Shown: piece after piece, positions 7,675 to 14,062 of the stretch | Position numbering within the stretch: position 1 is the first letter of the stretch | How the letters are laid out: the number at the start of each line of letters is the position of its first letter | Assembly: GCA_036274595.1 (NCBI GenBank) | Contig: DASUFL010000120.1 | Span: forward strand, 1 to 21,657 | Length of the DNA: 21,657 nucleotides | Source: WS-9 sp036274595 | GTDB taxonomy: Bacteria > Eisenbacteria > RBG-16-71-46 > SZUA-252 | Reading direction: 5' to 3' | Translations under genes and position numbers: made by a program | The notes under the pieces: generated by a model | What the model was told of the DNA's origin: nothing | Database searches by the model: none | What the model saw: only the letters and a program-made list of their open reading frames with translations

Positions 7675-8450
7675 TGGACATTCGTGATGCGGTTCGCGAG
7701 CGGTACGGCTCGATTGCCTCGAGCGACGGCGGCTGTTGCGGAGGCGGGTGCGGGTGTGGGTGCGGCGATGGCGGCGGCGCGTCCGCTCTCGGCTACACGG
7801 AAGACCAGGAGAAGGCGATCCCCCAGGGCTCGAACCTCAATCTGGGCTGCGGCAATCCGCTCGGCCACGCCGCGGTCCGGCCAGGCGAGACCGTCCTCGA
7901 TCTAGGCTCGGGCGCGGGCATCGACGTGTTCCTCGCGTCGCGCGAGGTGGGACCCACCGGGCGCGCCATCGGCGTCGACATGACGCCGGCGATGATTTCG
8001 CGAGCGCGGAAGAACGCGGCCGAGGGAGGCTACGCGAACGTCGAGTTTCGCCTCGGCGAGATCGAGAATCTCCCGGTGGCGGATCAAAGCGTCGATCTCA
8101 TCATCTCCAACTGTGTGATCAATCTCTCGCCCGCCAAGCCTCGCGTCTTCGCCGAGGCGATGCGGGCGCTTCGCCCGGGCGGCCGCATGGTGGTGAGCGA
8201 TCTCGTGCTCACGCGTCCGCTGCCCGATGAGGTGCGCCGATCGGTGGAGGCGTACGTCGGCTGTGTCGCGGGAGCGATGCGGGAGGAGGAGTTCCTCGCC
8301 GCGATGCGGACCGCGGGCTTCGACGAGGTCGAGATCCTGGAGCAGCGGGGGTATGCGACCGGCGGCACGGCGGCTCTGCCCGACGTCTCCGCGGACGCGT
8401 GGAGCGCGGTCCGCTCGATCAAGGTGCGAGGCGTGAAGCCGCGGCATTGA
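7674..8450 (+). CDS. arsM: Arsenite S-adenosylmethionine methyltransferase
   Basis: The 258-residue class I methyltransferase has motif I VLDLGSGAGIDVFLA (74-88), acidic ribose-binding Asp102 and post-motif GEIENLP. ArsM enzymes bind As(III) through conserved cysteines. Here Cys59 (NLGCGNP), Cys147 (SNCVINL) and Cys197 (YVGCVAGA) match them, and the 147-197 spacing of 50 equals the 174-224 spacing of the algal enzyme as I remember it. The product would be methylated arsenicals, some volatile. A Gly/Cys-rich N-terminal segment, CCGGGCGCGC at 21-30, adds five cysteines that could bind arsenite. The start overlaps the arsR stop by one base. No arsenite pump or reductase is in the window. Confidence 0.93.
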   Translation: MDIRDAVRERYGSIASSDGGCCGGGCGCGCGDGGGASALGYTEDQEKAIPQGSNLNLGCGNPLGHAAVRPGETVLDLGSGAGIDVFLASREVGPTGRAIGVDMTPAMISRARKNAAEGGYANVEFRLGEIENLPVADQSVDLIISNCVINLSPAKPRVFAEAMRALRPGGRMVVSDLVLTRPLPDEVRRSVEAYVGCVAGAMREEEFLAAMRTAGFDEVEILEQRGYATGGTAALPDVSADAWSAVRSIKVRGVKPRH

Positions 8451-8462
8451 CGGCGCCGCGGC
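8438..8462. terminator. Hairpin between convergent arsM and apt
   Basis: GCCGCGG (8438-8444) pairs with CCGCGGC (8456-8462) across an 11-base loop that contains the arsM stop codon. There is no T tract, so intrinsic termination is uncertain, but its position between convergent genes fits a bidirectional stop. Confidence 0.35.
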
Positions 8463-8473
8463 GGCGCGCCGGA

Positions 8474-9049
8474 CTATTCGCGGACCGAGGCGCCCCCGGA
8501 TCCGTCGTAGACGACCACGCTGTGCACGGGGGCGCCGGAGCCCAGCTTCTCGCGTCCGCCCAGGGGCTCGATCTCCACGAGGAACGCGAAGCCGGCGACG
8601 CTGCACCCGAGCGCCTCGACCATCGCTTTGGAGGCCGCGGCCGTGCCTCCGGTCGCGATCACGTCGTCCGCGATCAGGACGCGCGCGCCGCGCGCGATCA
8701 GATCGCGATGCGTCTCGAGCGTCGCGTGCCCGTATTCCAGCTCGTAGTCCTGTCGGACCGCCGCGGCCGGCAGCTTTCCCGGTTTCCGCGCGAGCACGAG
8801 GCCCGTGCCCCACCGCGCCGCGAGCGCGGCCGCCACGAGGAATCCGCGCGCCTCGATGCCCAGGACGAGATCCGGCGGGGCGGCGTCGAACGGGCGCGCC
8901 AGCGCGCCGACCGTGCGCGCCCAGGCGCGACCATCGGCCCAGAGCGGCGTGAGATCGCGAAAGAGAACGCCGGGCTGCGGCCAGTCCGGCACCGGGCGGA
9001 TCCAGTCGGTGAGCGGCGCATCGGCATGGGTGGGCGGCGTCCAGGACAC
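8474..9049 (-). CDS. apt: Adenine phosphoribosyltransferase
   Basis: The 191-residue type I phosphoribosyltransferase converts adenine and PRPP to AMP in cytoplasmic purine salvage. Family marks in order are PDWPQPGVLFRDLTPL (21-36), GIEARGF (64-70), the YELEYG flexible-loop end (102-107) and the PRPP-binding VLIADDVIATGGTAAA (124-139). Length is close to the usual ~180. The start is GTG at 9049. TAGGGT (9061-9056) ends exactly seven bases upstream and no proper Shine-Dalgarno is present, so the message may be leaderless. It is divergent from the epimerase gene across 42 bases and convergent with arsM. It is a housekeeping gene with no evident link to arsenic. Confidence 0.92.
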   Translation of the reverse strand: MSWTPPTHADAPLTDWIRPVPDWPQPGVLFRDLTPLWADGRAWARTVGALARPFDAAPPDLVLGIEARGFLVAAALAARWGTGLVLARKPGKLPAAAVRQDYELEYGHATLETHRDLIARGARVLIADDVIATGGTAAASKAMVEALGCSVAGFAFLVEIEPLGGREKLGSGAPVHSVVVYDGSGGASVRE

Positions 9050-9055
9050 GCGCGG

Positions 9056-9061
9056 ACCCTA
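9056..9061 (-). promoter_or_regulatory. -10-like hexamer for leaderless apt
   Basis: The minus strand reads TAGGGT, then six bases, then the GTG start at 9049. It satisfies only the minimal TAnnnT pattern; the case rests on identical spacing at four other genes in the window. Confidence 0.3.
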
Positions 9062-9079
9062 GCAGGCGCGGCGCTCCGC

Positions 9080-9085
9080 TACAAT
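9080..9085 (+). promoter_or_regulatory. -10 element for leaderless epimerase gene
   Basis: TACAAT (9080-9085) matches five of six consensus bases and is followed by six bases and the ATG at 9092. The only purine-rich sequence (GAGG) ends one base before the ATG, too close to serve as a ribosome site. No clear -35 is seen. Confidence 0.5.
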
Positions 9086-9091
9086 CGAGGC

Positions 9092-9985
9092 ATGAGGATC
9101 GCGATCGGTGGCGCCTCCGGGCTCATAGGCATGGCGCTGACGCGCCACCTCACGGCTCAGGGGCATCAAGTCCTCCGGCTCGTGCGCCGTCCGGCTCGCG
9201 ACGCCACCGAGGTGGGCTGGAATCCAGGTGACGGCGTCATCGACGCGGCCGGGCTCGACGGACTCGACGCCGCCGTCAATCTTTCCGGAAGCACGATCGC
9301 GCGCTGGCCCTGGACCGCCGGGCATCGACGGCGCGTGCTCGAGAGCCGGACGCGCTCCACCGCGCTCCTCGCGCGAACCCTGGCGTCCCTCTCGCCACGC
9401 CCGCGTGTGTTCGTGTCCGCGTCGGCAGTCGGATACTACGGCGACCGGGGCAGCGAGATCCTCACCGAGACTTCCGGCGCGGGCACCGGCTTCCTCGCCG
9501 AGGTCTGCCGCGCGTGGGAGTCCGCCGCGGATCCCGCCGCGGCCGCGGGAATCCGCGTCGCTACTCCGCGGATCGGGGTGGTCGTGAGCGGTGGTGGAGG
9601 CATGGTTCCCGTCCTCGCGACGCCGTTTCGCTTGGGACTCGGCGGACCGGTGGGCTCGGGACGTCAATACATCAGCTGGATCTCGCTCGACGACCTGGTC
9701 CAGGTGATCGCGCTCCTGATCGAGCGCGACGATCGGAGCGGCCCCTGGAATGCGGTCGCGCCCCAGCCCGTTCCGCAGGCCGAGTTCGCGCGGACGCTCG
9801 GCCACGTCCTGCACCGCCCCGCGATTCTCCCCTTCCCCGCGTTCGCGGCGAGGTTTCTGCTCGGTGGCTTGGCCGACCTCTTGCTCGACGGCCAGCGCGT
9901 CGAGCCGGCGCGCCTTCTCTCGTCCGGCTTCACCTTCCGCCACCCCACCCTCCAGACCGCGCTCGAGGCCGCGCTCCACCGCTAG
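9092..9985 (+). CDS. TIGR01777-family NAD(P)-dependent epimerase/dehydratase (YfcH-like)
   Basis: The 297-residue extended short-chain dehydrogenase/reductase has a nucleotide-binding GGASGLIG at 6-13 and the family's AVNLSGSTIARWPW (61-74). The SASAVGYYGDRG stretch (109-120) carries the Tyr of the active-site region, and the C-terminal half ends in LLSSGFTFRHPTLQTALEAAL, the typical DUF1731-like tail. The family is widespread but its substrate is unknown; E. coli YfcH is an example. The initiating ATG at 9092 directly follows a -10 at the leaderless spacing. The ndh gene starts 30 bases downstream with its own similar element, so cotranscription is possible but not required. Confidence 0.9.
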   Translation: MRIAIGGASGLIGMALTRHLTAQGHQVLRLVRRPARDATEVGWNPGDGVIDAAGLDGLDAAVNLSGSTIARWPWTAGHRRRVLESRTRSTALLARTLASLSPRPRVFVSASAVGYYGDRGSEILTETSGAGTGFLAEVCRAWESAADPAAAAGIRVATPRIGVVVSGGGGMVPVLATPFRLGLGGPVGSGRQYISWISLDDLVQVIALLIERDDRSGPWNAVAPQPVPQAEFARTLGHVLHRPAILPFPAFAARFLLGGLADLLLDGQRVEPARLLSSGFTFRHPTLQTALEAALHR

Positions 9986-10003
9986 ACGCGGCGGGAGTGG
10001 GTG

Positions 10004-10009
10004 TATCCT
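10004..10009 (+). promoter_or_regulatory. -10 element for leaderless NADH dehydrogenase gene
   Basis: TATCCT (10004-10009) is followed by six bases and the ATG at 10016. It is the same hexamer and spacing as upstream of ygfZ on the opposite strand. No Shine-Dalgarno sits at the usual distance. Confidence 0.45.
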
Positions 10010-10015
10010 CGAATC

Positions 10016-11374
10016 ATGGCGAAGAAGCGGCTCATCGTTCTTGGAGGAGGGTTCGCGGGGCTCGACGTGGTCCGCTCCGTGGCTCGGTCGAAGGCGGCGC
10101 GCGAGACCTATGACACGCTCCTCATCGACAAGGAGAACTTCTTCCAGTTCAATCCGCTCCTGCCCGCGATCGCCGTCGGCTCCGTCGAGACCCGCCACAT
10201 CGTCTACCCCCTCCGCGAGATGGCCCGCCACCGCCACACCCGGTTCCAGAAGAACAAGGTCATCGCGATCGATCTCGAGCGGCGCGAGGTGCGCCTGCAC
10301 AACGATCTGGTCGAGCCGTACGACACGCTCGTCATCTCCATGGGCAGCGTGACCAACTACTACGGCGTGCCCGGCGCGCCGGAGAACACGCGCCCCTTCA
10401 AGACGATCGTCGACGCCATGACGCTCCGCGCGCGCTTTGTCGAGCTGTTCGAGATGGCGGAGCAGGCGGAGACGCACGAGCAGCGCCGCCGTCTTCTCTC
10501 CTTCGCCATGGTGGGAGGCGGCGTCACTGGCGTCGAGGTCGCGGCGGAGCTCGCCGAGATGGCGCGCGAGACGCTCCTGCCCCGCTATCCGAGCCTCGCC
10601 GCGGACGACATCACGATCACCATCTACGAGGGCGGCGATCGCGTCGTGCCGACCGCGCGGCCGGAGCACTCCGCGTACGTCCACCGCCACCTGACGAAGC
10701 ACGGCGTGCGGATCGAGCTCGGGGCCAAGGTCGAGCGCGTGGAGCCGAAGTGCCTTCACTTCGCGGGCGGCACCTCGGCTCCCGCGTTCACCATCATCTG
10801 GACCGCCGGCGTCCATCCGCCGGAGCTCGTGCGGTCGCTGCCGCTCACGCACATCGCGGACGGCCGCGTGCGCGTCGACCCCTATCTCCGCGCTCTCGAT
10901 CGCGCAGGGAACCCGGTCGAGGACCTCTACGTGCTCGGCGACTGCGCGGCCTCGCCGGCCCCGAACGGGCGCTGGCAGCCCGCGCTCTCCCAGACCGGCA
11001 TCGCGATGGGAAGCTACGTCGGGGACTCCCTGGTGCGACGGGCCGAGGGAAAGCCGCTCCGCACGTTTCAGTTCAAGGACGCGGGCTACATCATCTCGCT
11101 CGGCAAGCACAGCTCCGTCCTGGACCTGTTCGGGATTCCCCTGTCCGGAAAGCTGGCCTGGCTCCTCTGGGCGGCCGCCTACCTCGTGAAGATGGTCGGG
11201 TTCCGGAAGCAGGTGGAGGTCGCGTTCGACCAGCTCACCCATCTGGTCTTCGAGCACGACACGTCCCAGATCCTGAACCGCCGCCAGGTCCTGACCGATG
11301 AGGAGCTGAATCTGTCCCTGGGCGGCGAGGAATCCTCTTCGGAGCGAATCGGAACGCGCCGGCAGGCATCGTGA
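10016..11374 (+). CDS. ndh: Type II NADH dehydrogenase (NDH-2)
   Basis: The 452-residue two-dinucleotide-binding-domain flavoprotein oxidises NADH and passes electrons to quinone at the inner membrane surface without pumping protons. Visible marks are the FAD site VLGGGFAGLD (8-17), the quinone/FAD region NPLLPAIAVGSV (46-57), the NADH-binding MVGGGVTGVEVAAEL (165-179), IWTAGVHP (261-268), the second FAD contact LYVLGDCAA (304-312) and the AL.QTG.AMG segment (323-332). A hydrophobic stretch LAWLLWAAAYLV (380-391) and the amphipathic C-terminus fit monotopic membrane attachment. The ATG at 10016 is preferred over an upstream GTG at 10001. It sits upstream of a cytochrome c gene set, suggesting a respiratory neighbourhood. 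Confidence 0.93.
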   Translation: MAKKRLIVLGGGFAGLDVVRSVARSKAARETYDTLLIDKENFFQFNPLLPAIAVGSVETRHIVYPLREMARHRHTRFQKNKVIAIDLERREVRLHNDLVEPYDTLVISMGSVTNYYGVPGAPENTRPFKTIVDAMTLRARFVELFEMAEQAETHEQRRRLLSFAMVGGGVTGVEVAAELAEMARETLLPRYPSLAADDITITIYEGGDRVVPTARPEHSAYVHRHLTKHGVRIELGAKVERVEPKCLHFAGGTSAPAFTIIWTAGVHPPELVRSLPLTHIADGRVRVDPYLRALDRAGNPVEDLYVLGDCAASPAPNGRWQPALSQTGIAMGSYVGDSLVRRAEGKPLRTFQFKDAGYIISLGKHSSVLDLFGIPLSGKLAWLLWAAAYLVKMVGFRKQVEVAFDQLTHLVFEHDTSQILNRRQVLTDEELNLSLGGEESSSERIGTRRQAS

Positions 11375-11433
11375 CGTTATGAGGGTCCGTCTGTAACAGA
11401 ACGCGGGTCGGCTGGACTCAACCATCGTTCGAG

Positions 11434-11462
11434 TTGCGCCGGAGGGACCCGACCGGTACGTT
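11434..11462 (+). promoter_or_regulatory. Possible promoter in the ndh-cytochrome intergenic region
   Basis: The 154-base gap 11375-11528 holds TTGCGC (11434-11439) and, 17 bases on, TACGTT (11457-11462), a fair housekeeping-type pair for the gene starting at 11529. GGTCGG near 11406 can pair with CCGACC near 11450, giving a larger fold that could also end ndh transcription. Neither is strong. Confidence 0.3.
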
Positions 11463-11528
11463 CAGGGGTAACTTCAGGGGGAAGCCGGTTCCATGGGGCC
11501 TCCGCCCCTCACATTCAGGAGGACGACG

Positions 11529-11924
11529 ATGCGACGAGTTGTGGGTGCCCTCATGATGACGGCCCTGCTCGCAATGAACGGAGCGGCGGTCGCGCATGAA
11601 GGGGAACACGAGGCCGGCAAGGCCCATGCGATGACAGCGGTCGGCGAGATCGTGGATACGGGCTGTTATCTGGGCCACGGCGCCGCGGGCGCCAAGCACG
11701 CCCAGTGCGCCCAGCTCTGCATTTCGAAGGGAATGCCCATGGGACTCCTCACGGCCGCGGGCGATCTCTACCTGCTCACCCCGCCGCACGACACGATGAC
11801 CGCCTACAAGAAAGCGAAGGACTGGGCGGGCAAGAAAGTGGAGATCTCGGGTCCGATGAGCGAGCGCAACGGAATGAAGTCGATCGAGGTTGCGTCCGCG
11901 AAGCTGGCACCGGCCACGCCGTAA
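11529..11924 (+). CDS. Exported Cys/His-signature protein, paralogue A
   Basis: The 131-residue protein has a signal peptide MRRVVGALMMTALLAMNGAA with probable cleavage after AVA at 22. That would leave a His-rich mature N-terminus HEGEHEAGKAH (His23, His27, His33). The core reads GEIVDTGCY (39-47), then His57, Cys60, Cys64, MGLLT (71-75), GDLY (78-81) and KKVEISGPM (102-110). The signature C-Y-x9-H-x2-C-x3-C-x6-M-G-[LI]-L-T with GDLY recurs at identical spacing in the protein encoded at 12762. No CxxCH heme motif is present. Metal binding, perhaps copper or heme delivery, is inferred from the invariant Cys/His and the neighbouring cytochrome; function is not known to me. AGGAGG six bases before the ATG fixes the start. 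Confidence 0.82.
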   Translation: MRRVVGALMMTALLAMNGAAVAHEGEHEAGKAHAMTAVGEIVDTGCYLGHGAAGAKHAQCAQLCISKGMPMGLLTAAGDLYLLTPPHDTMTAYKKAKDWAGKKVEISGPMSERNGMKSIEVASAKLAPATP

Positions 11925-11938
11925 CCACGACATCGACG

Positions 11939-12712
11939 ATGAAGCCTCGCGTGTTCGCGCTGGCCTTGGTGGGAGCCCTGATCCTCGGGATCGGGGCTCT
12001 CGCTTTTTTGACGCGCGCGCAGCTCACACCCGTCGAGCGGGGCCGCCGCCTCGCTGAATCGACGGGATGCTTCGCGTGTCACGGCGCCGAGGGGATTCGC
12101 GGCATGGCGAATCCGGGGCGCGACGAGAAGCAGGTTCCCGCGTTCGAAGGCACGCTGATGATGTACGCGAAGAACCCCGAGGAGGTGCGCGAGTGGATCC
12201 GGGACGGCGGGACAAAAGCGCGCCGCGAGGACCCGGACTGGCAAGCGGAGCGAAAGCTGGGCGTGGTGCGCATGCCCGCGTTCGGCAAGCGCCTCCGTGC
12301 GTCCCAGATCGAGGACCTCGTCGCGTACGTGGTGGCCGTGGGGGGCCAGAACGCTCCGGACGACTCGCTCGCGTCGCACGGCAAGGATCGCGCCGATGAG
12401 CTGGGGTGCGTGGGATGCCACGGTCCAGGTGGACAGCTCGCGCGCGCGAATCCAGGATCCCTCAAGGGCTACATTCCACCCTGGGACGGGGCGGATTTCA
12501 CGGAGCTCGTTTCGAGCGACGCGGAATTCCGCGAGTGGGTGGAGGACGGCGTCGGCCATCGGTTCCGCTCGAATCCGGTCGCGCAATTCTTCCTCCGCCG
12601 CGCGCCGCTCCACATGCCGGCCTTCAAGAAGCACCTGGAGCCTGGCGACGTCGAGGCGCTCTGGGCGTACGTCACCTGGCTCCGGGCGCAACCGCAGAAC
12701 CAGCCCCGCTAA
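11939..12712 (+). CDS. Membrane-anchored diheme cytochrome c
   Basis: The 257-residue protein has an N-terminal anchor/signal helix (FALALVGALILGIGALAFL, about 6-24) and two class I cytochrome c modules. Heme sites are CFACH (44-48) and CVGCH (157-161). Each module ends with a matching MPAF methionine axial-ligand motif (Met112 in RMPAF, Met226 in HMPAF), followed by a C-terminal helix (IEDLVAYVVAV; VEALWAYVTWL). The modules look like an internal duplication. It should carry electrons in the periplasm. It begins 14 bases after the paralogue A stop without a clear ribosome site, consistent with coupled translation, and is followed by paralogue B. Confidence 0.9.
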   Translation: MKPRVFALALVGALILGIGALAFLTRAQLTPVERGRRLAESTGCFACHGAEGIRGMANPGRDEKQVPAFEGTLMMYAKNPEEVREWIRDGGTKARREDPDWQAERKLGVVRMPAFGKRLRASQIEDLVAYVVAVGGQNAPDDSLASHGKDRADELGCVGCHGPGGQLARANPGSLKGYIPPWDGADFTELVSSDAEFREWVEDGVGHRFRSNPVAQFFLRRAPLHMPAFKKHLEPGDVEALWAYVTWLRAQPQNQPR

Positions 12713-12720
12713 TACCTACG

Positions 12721-12755
12721 TATAATGCGCGGCCCGCGGCCGCAGGCAGTACGAT
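12721..12755 (+). promoter_or_regulatory. Two alternative -10 elements upstream of paralogue B
   Basis: A perfect TATAAT (12721-12726) lies just after the cytochrome stop and would give a ~29-base leader lacking a Shine-Dalgarno. TACGAT (12750-12755) ends exactly seven bases before the ATG at 12762, the leaderless spacing. No -35 stands out for either. Paralogue B may therefore have its own promoter. Confidence 0.4.
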
Positions 12756-12761
12756 CTCTGC

Positions 12762-13259
12762 ATGAGACGTCACCTGGTCGCGGGCTTCGTCGTCCTCGGC
12801 TACGTCGCCCTTGGCGTTGCCGGCGCCGCACTCCGAGGCGGAGTGGACCCGGCAATCGCGGGCGCGGGAGCCACACCCAACACGTCGAGCGCGACGAAAC
12901 TCCCCGCGACCGGGGACATCTGCCCGCCCGGCAGCGGCAAGCACGCCGTGACCGTGCGCGGCGAGATCGTGGATTACTACTGCTACATCGAGAAGGGGCT
13001 CACCGGCCCTCAGCACAAGGAGTGCGGACTCAAGTGCGTGGCGGGCGACGTCTGCATGGGGATTCTCACCGACCAGGGCGACCTCTACATGCTTTCGATC
13101 GATCACATCCGCGCCATGGCGCCGCTCACGTTCCAGGGCGTCCCCGATCCCTTCAAGCAATGCATGGGGATGGTCTCGGAGCACGTGGAGATCCGAGGCA
13201 GTCTGATGGAACGGAAGGGTCAGCGGATTCTCGAGGTCGCAGCCGTCCGCAAGGTCTGA
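12762..13259 (+). CDS. Exported or anchored Cys/His-signature protein, paralogue B
   Basis: The 165-residue protein has a hydrophobic N-terminus (HLVAGFVVLGYVALGVAGAAL, about 4-24, signal or anchor) and a low-complexity Ala/Thr linker to about 50. The same core as the gene at 11529 follows: GEIVDYYCY (67-75), His85, Cys88, Cys92, MGILT (99-103), GDLY (106-109) and HVEIRGSLM (141-149). Spacing between the shared Cys, His and MG[LI]LT elements is identical to paralogue A. It has extra cysteines at 54, 98 and 134 (KQCMGM). No heme-attachment motif occurs. Flanking a diheme cytochrome on both sides suggests both paralogues act with it, but the biochemical role is unknown. It converges with a methyltransferase gene. 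Confidence 0.8.
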   Translation: MRRHLVAGFVVLGYVALGVAGAALRGGVDPAIAGAGATPNTSSATKLPATGDICPPGSGKHAVTVRGEIVDYYCYIEKGLTGPQHKECGLKCVAGDVCMGILTDQGDLYMLSIDHIRAMAPLTFQGVPDPFKQCMGMVSEHVEIRGSLMERKGQRILEVAAVRKV

Positions 13260-13276
13260 GCTGCGGCCGCGCTCAG
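13256..13276. terminator. Bidirectional hairpin holding both convergent stop codons
   Basis: CTGAGC (13256-13261) and GCTCAG (13271-13276) form a perfect stem around TGCGGCCGC. The TGA of the plus-strand gene is inside the left arm and the TGA of the minus-strand gene inside the right arm. There is no T tract. Confidence 0.45.
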
Positions 13277-14049
13277 CTCCCCGGCTTCACGCCCCGGATC
13301 AGTAATTCCTGAAGGTAGAACCAGAGCGCGCCATCGCGGTCCTCCGGGAAGAGCGCGTCGAGAGCCTTGGGCGGCGCTTCCACGATCATGTCTCGGAGCC
13401 GGTCCTTCGTCGCCGGCTCCATGTCCTTGAGATCGGTCCACGTCTCGAAGTCGAGGGCCTTGAAGAAGGACTCGACCTGCAGGTCGAGGAATCCCGCCTC
13501 TTCGAAGAACCCCACCCAGCCTGACGGCGGATACGCCCAGACGTGGCTCGGATCGCGCGTCTTCTCGAATTCGTTGATGAACGCCGCCGCACTCTCGTCC
13601 TCCGGAACGACGTTATCGACGACGATGGCGACCCCGCCCGGCTTGAGCACGCGATAGGTCTCGCGCACGAACGCGCGCACATCGGGAAAGTGGTGAGGGG
13701 CGATCCGGCAGGTGACCGCGTCGAACTCGCCGTCCCCGAAGGGGAGGCTCGTGGCATCCGCGACGCGAAACTCGACGTTCGCGACTCCGCGGGAGGCGAG
13801 GAAAGCGCGCGCGGCCTCGAGCATCGGAGGCGTGAGATCGGTCGCGACCACGCGCGCGACGTGCGGCGCCACCGCGAGCGCCGTGTGCCCGCCTCCGGTC
13901 GCGATGTCGAGAACCGTCTCGTCGCCGCGCGCGGCGAGCAGCTCGACGATGCGGTCGAGGCTCGCCCCCTTGGCATGAACCGGGCTCGAGACGTAGCGTT
14001 CGGGGTTCTTCCCGAATTGCTCGCGAGCGAGGTCGCGCGCGTCCTTCAT
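13273..14049 (-). CDS. Class I SAM-dependent methyltransferase (UbiE-like)
   Basis: The 258-residue protein has motif I ETVLDIATGGGHTALAVA (44-61), acidic Asp71 (VVATDLTPPMLEAA), motif II-like DATSLPFGDGEFDAVTCRIA and motif III RVLKPGGVAIVVDN. These show a Rossmann methyltransferase of the UbiE/Methyltransf_11 group. The insert EFEKTRDPSHVWAYPPSGWV and the C-terminal ALWFYLQELLIRG recur in uncharacterised family members. The substrate (small molecule, lipid or quinone) cannot be read from sequence, and nothing ties it to ubiquinone synthesis here. The ATG at 14049 lies 13 bases beyond the stop of the HTH/Arg-rich gene, so it is probably the last gene of the fadIJ operon. Confidence 0.88.
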   Translation of the reverse strand: MKDARDLAREQFGKNPERYVSSPVHAKGASLDRIVELLAARGDETVLDIATGGGHTALAVAPHVARVVATDLTPPMLEAARAFLASRGVANVEFRVADATSLPFGDGEFDAVTCRIAPHHFPDVRAFVRETYRVLKPGGVAIVVDNVVPEDESAAAFINEFEKTRDPSHVWAYPPSGWVGFFEEAGFLDLQVESFFKALDFETWTDLKDMEPATKDRLRDMIVEAPPKALDALFPEDRDGALWFYLQELLIRGVKPGS

Positions 14050-14062
14050 CGCCGCCGCGAGC

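Noticed and set aside
9059..11425. Minus-strand open frame of 788 codons under the epimerase and NADH dehydrogenase genes
   Set aside because: It is a high-GC antisense artefact; the plus strand holds two complete, motif-bearing genes.
12721..12726. Perfect TATAAT taken as proof of a strong promoter
   Set aside because: No -35 match is found at 16-18 bases upstream and no ribosome site follows, so it is kept only as an alternative element.
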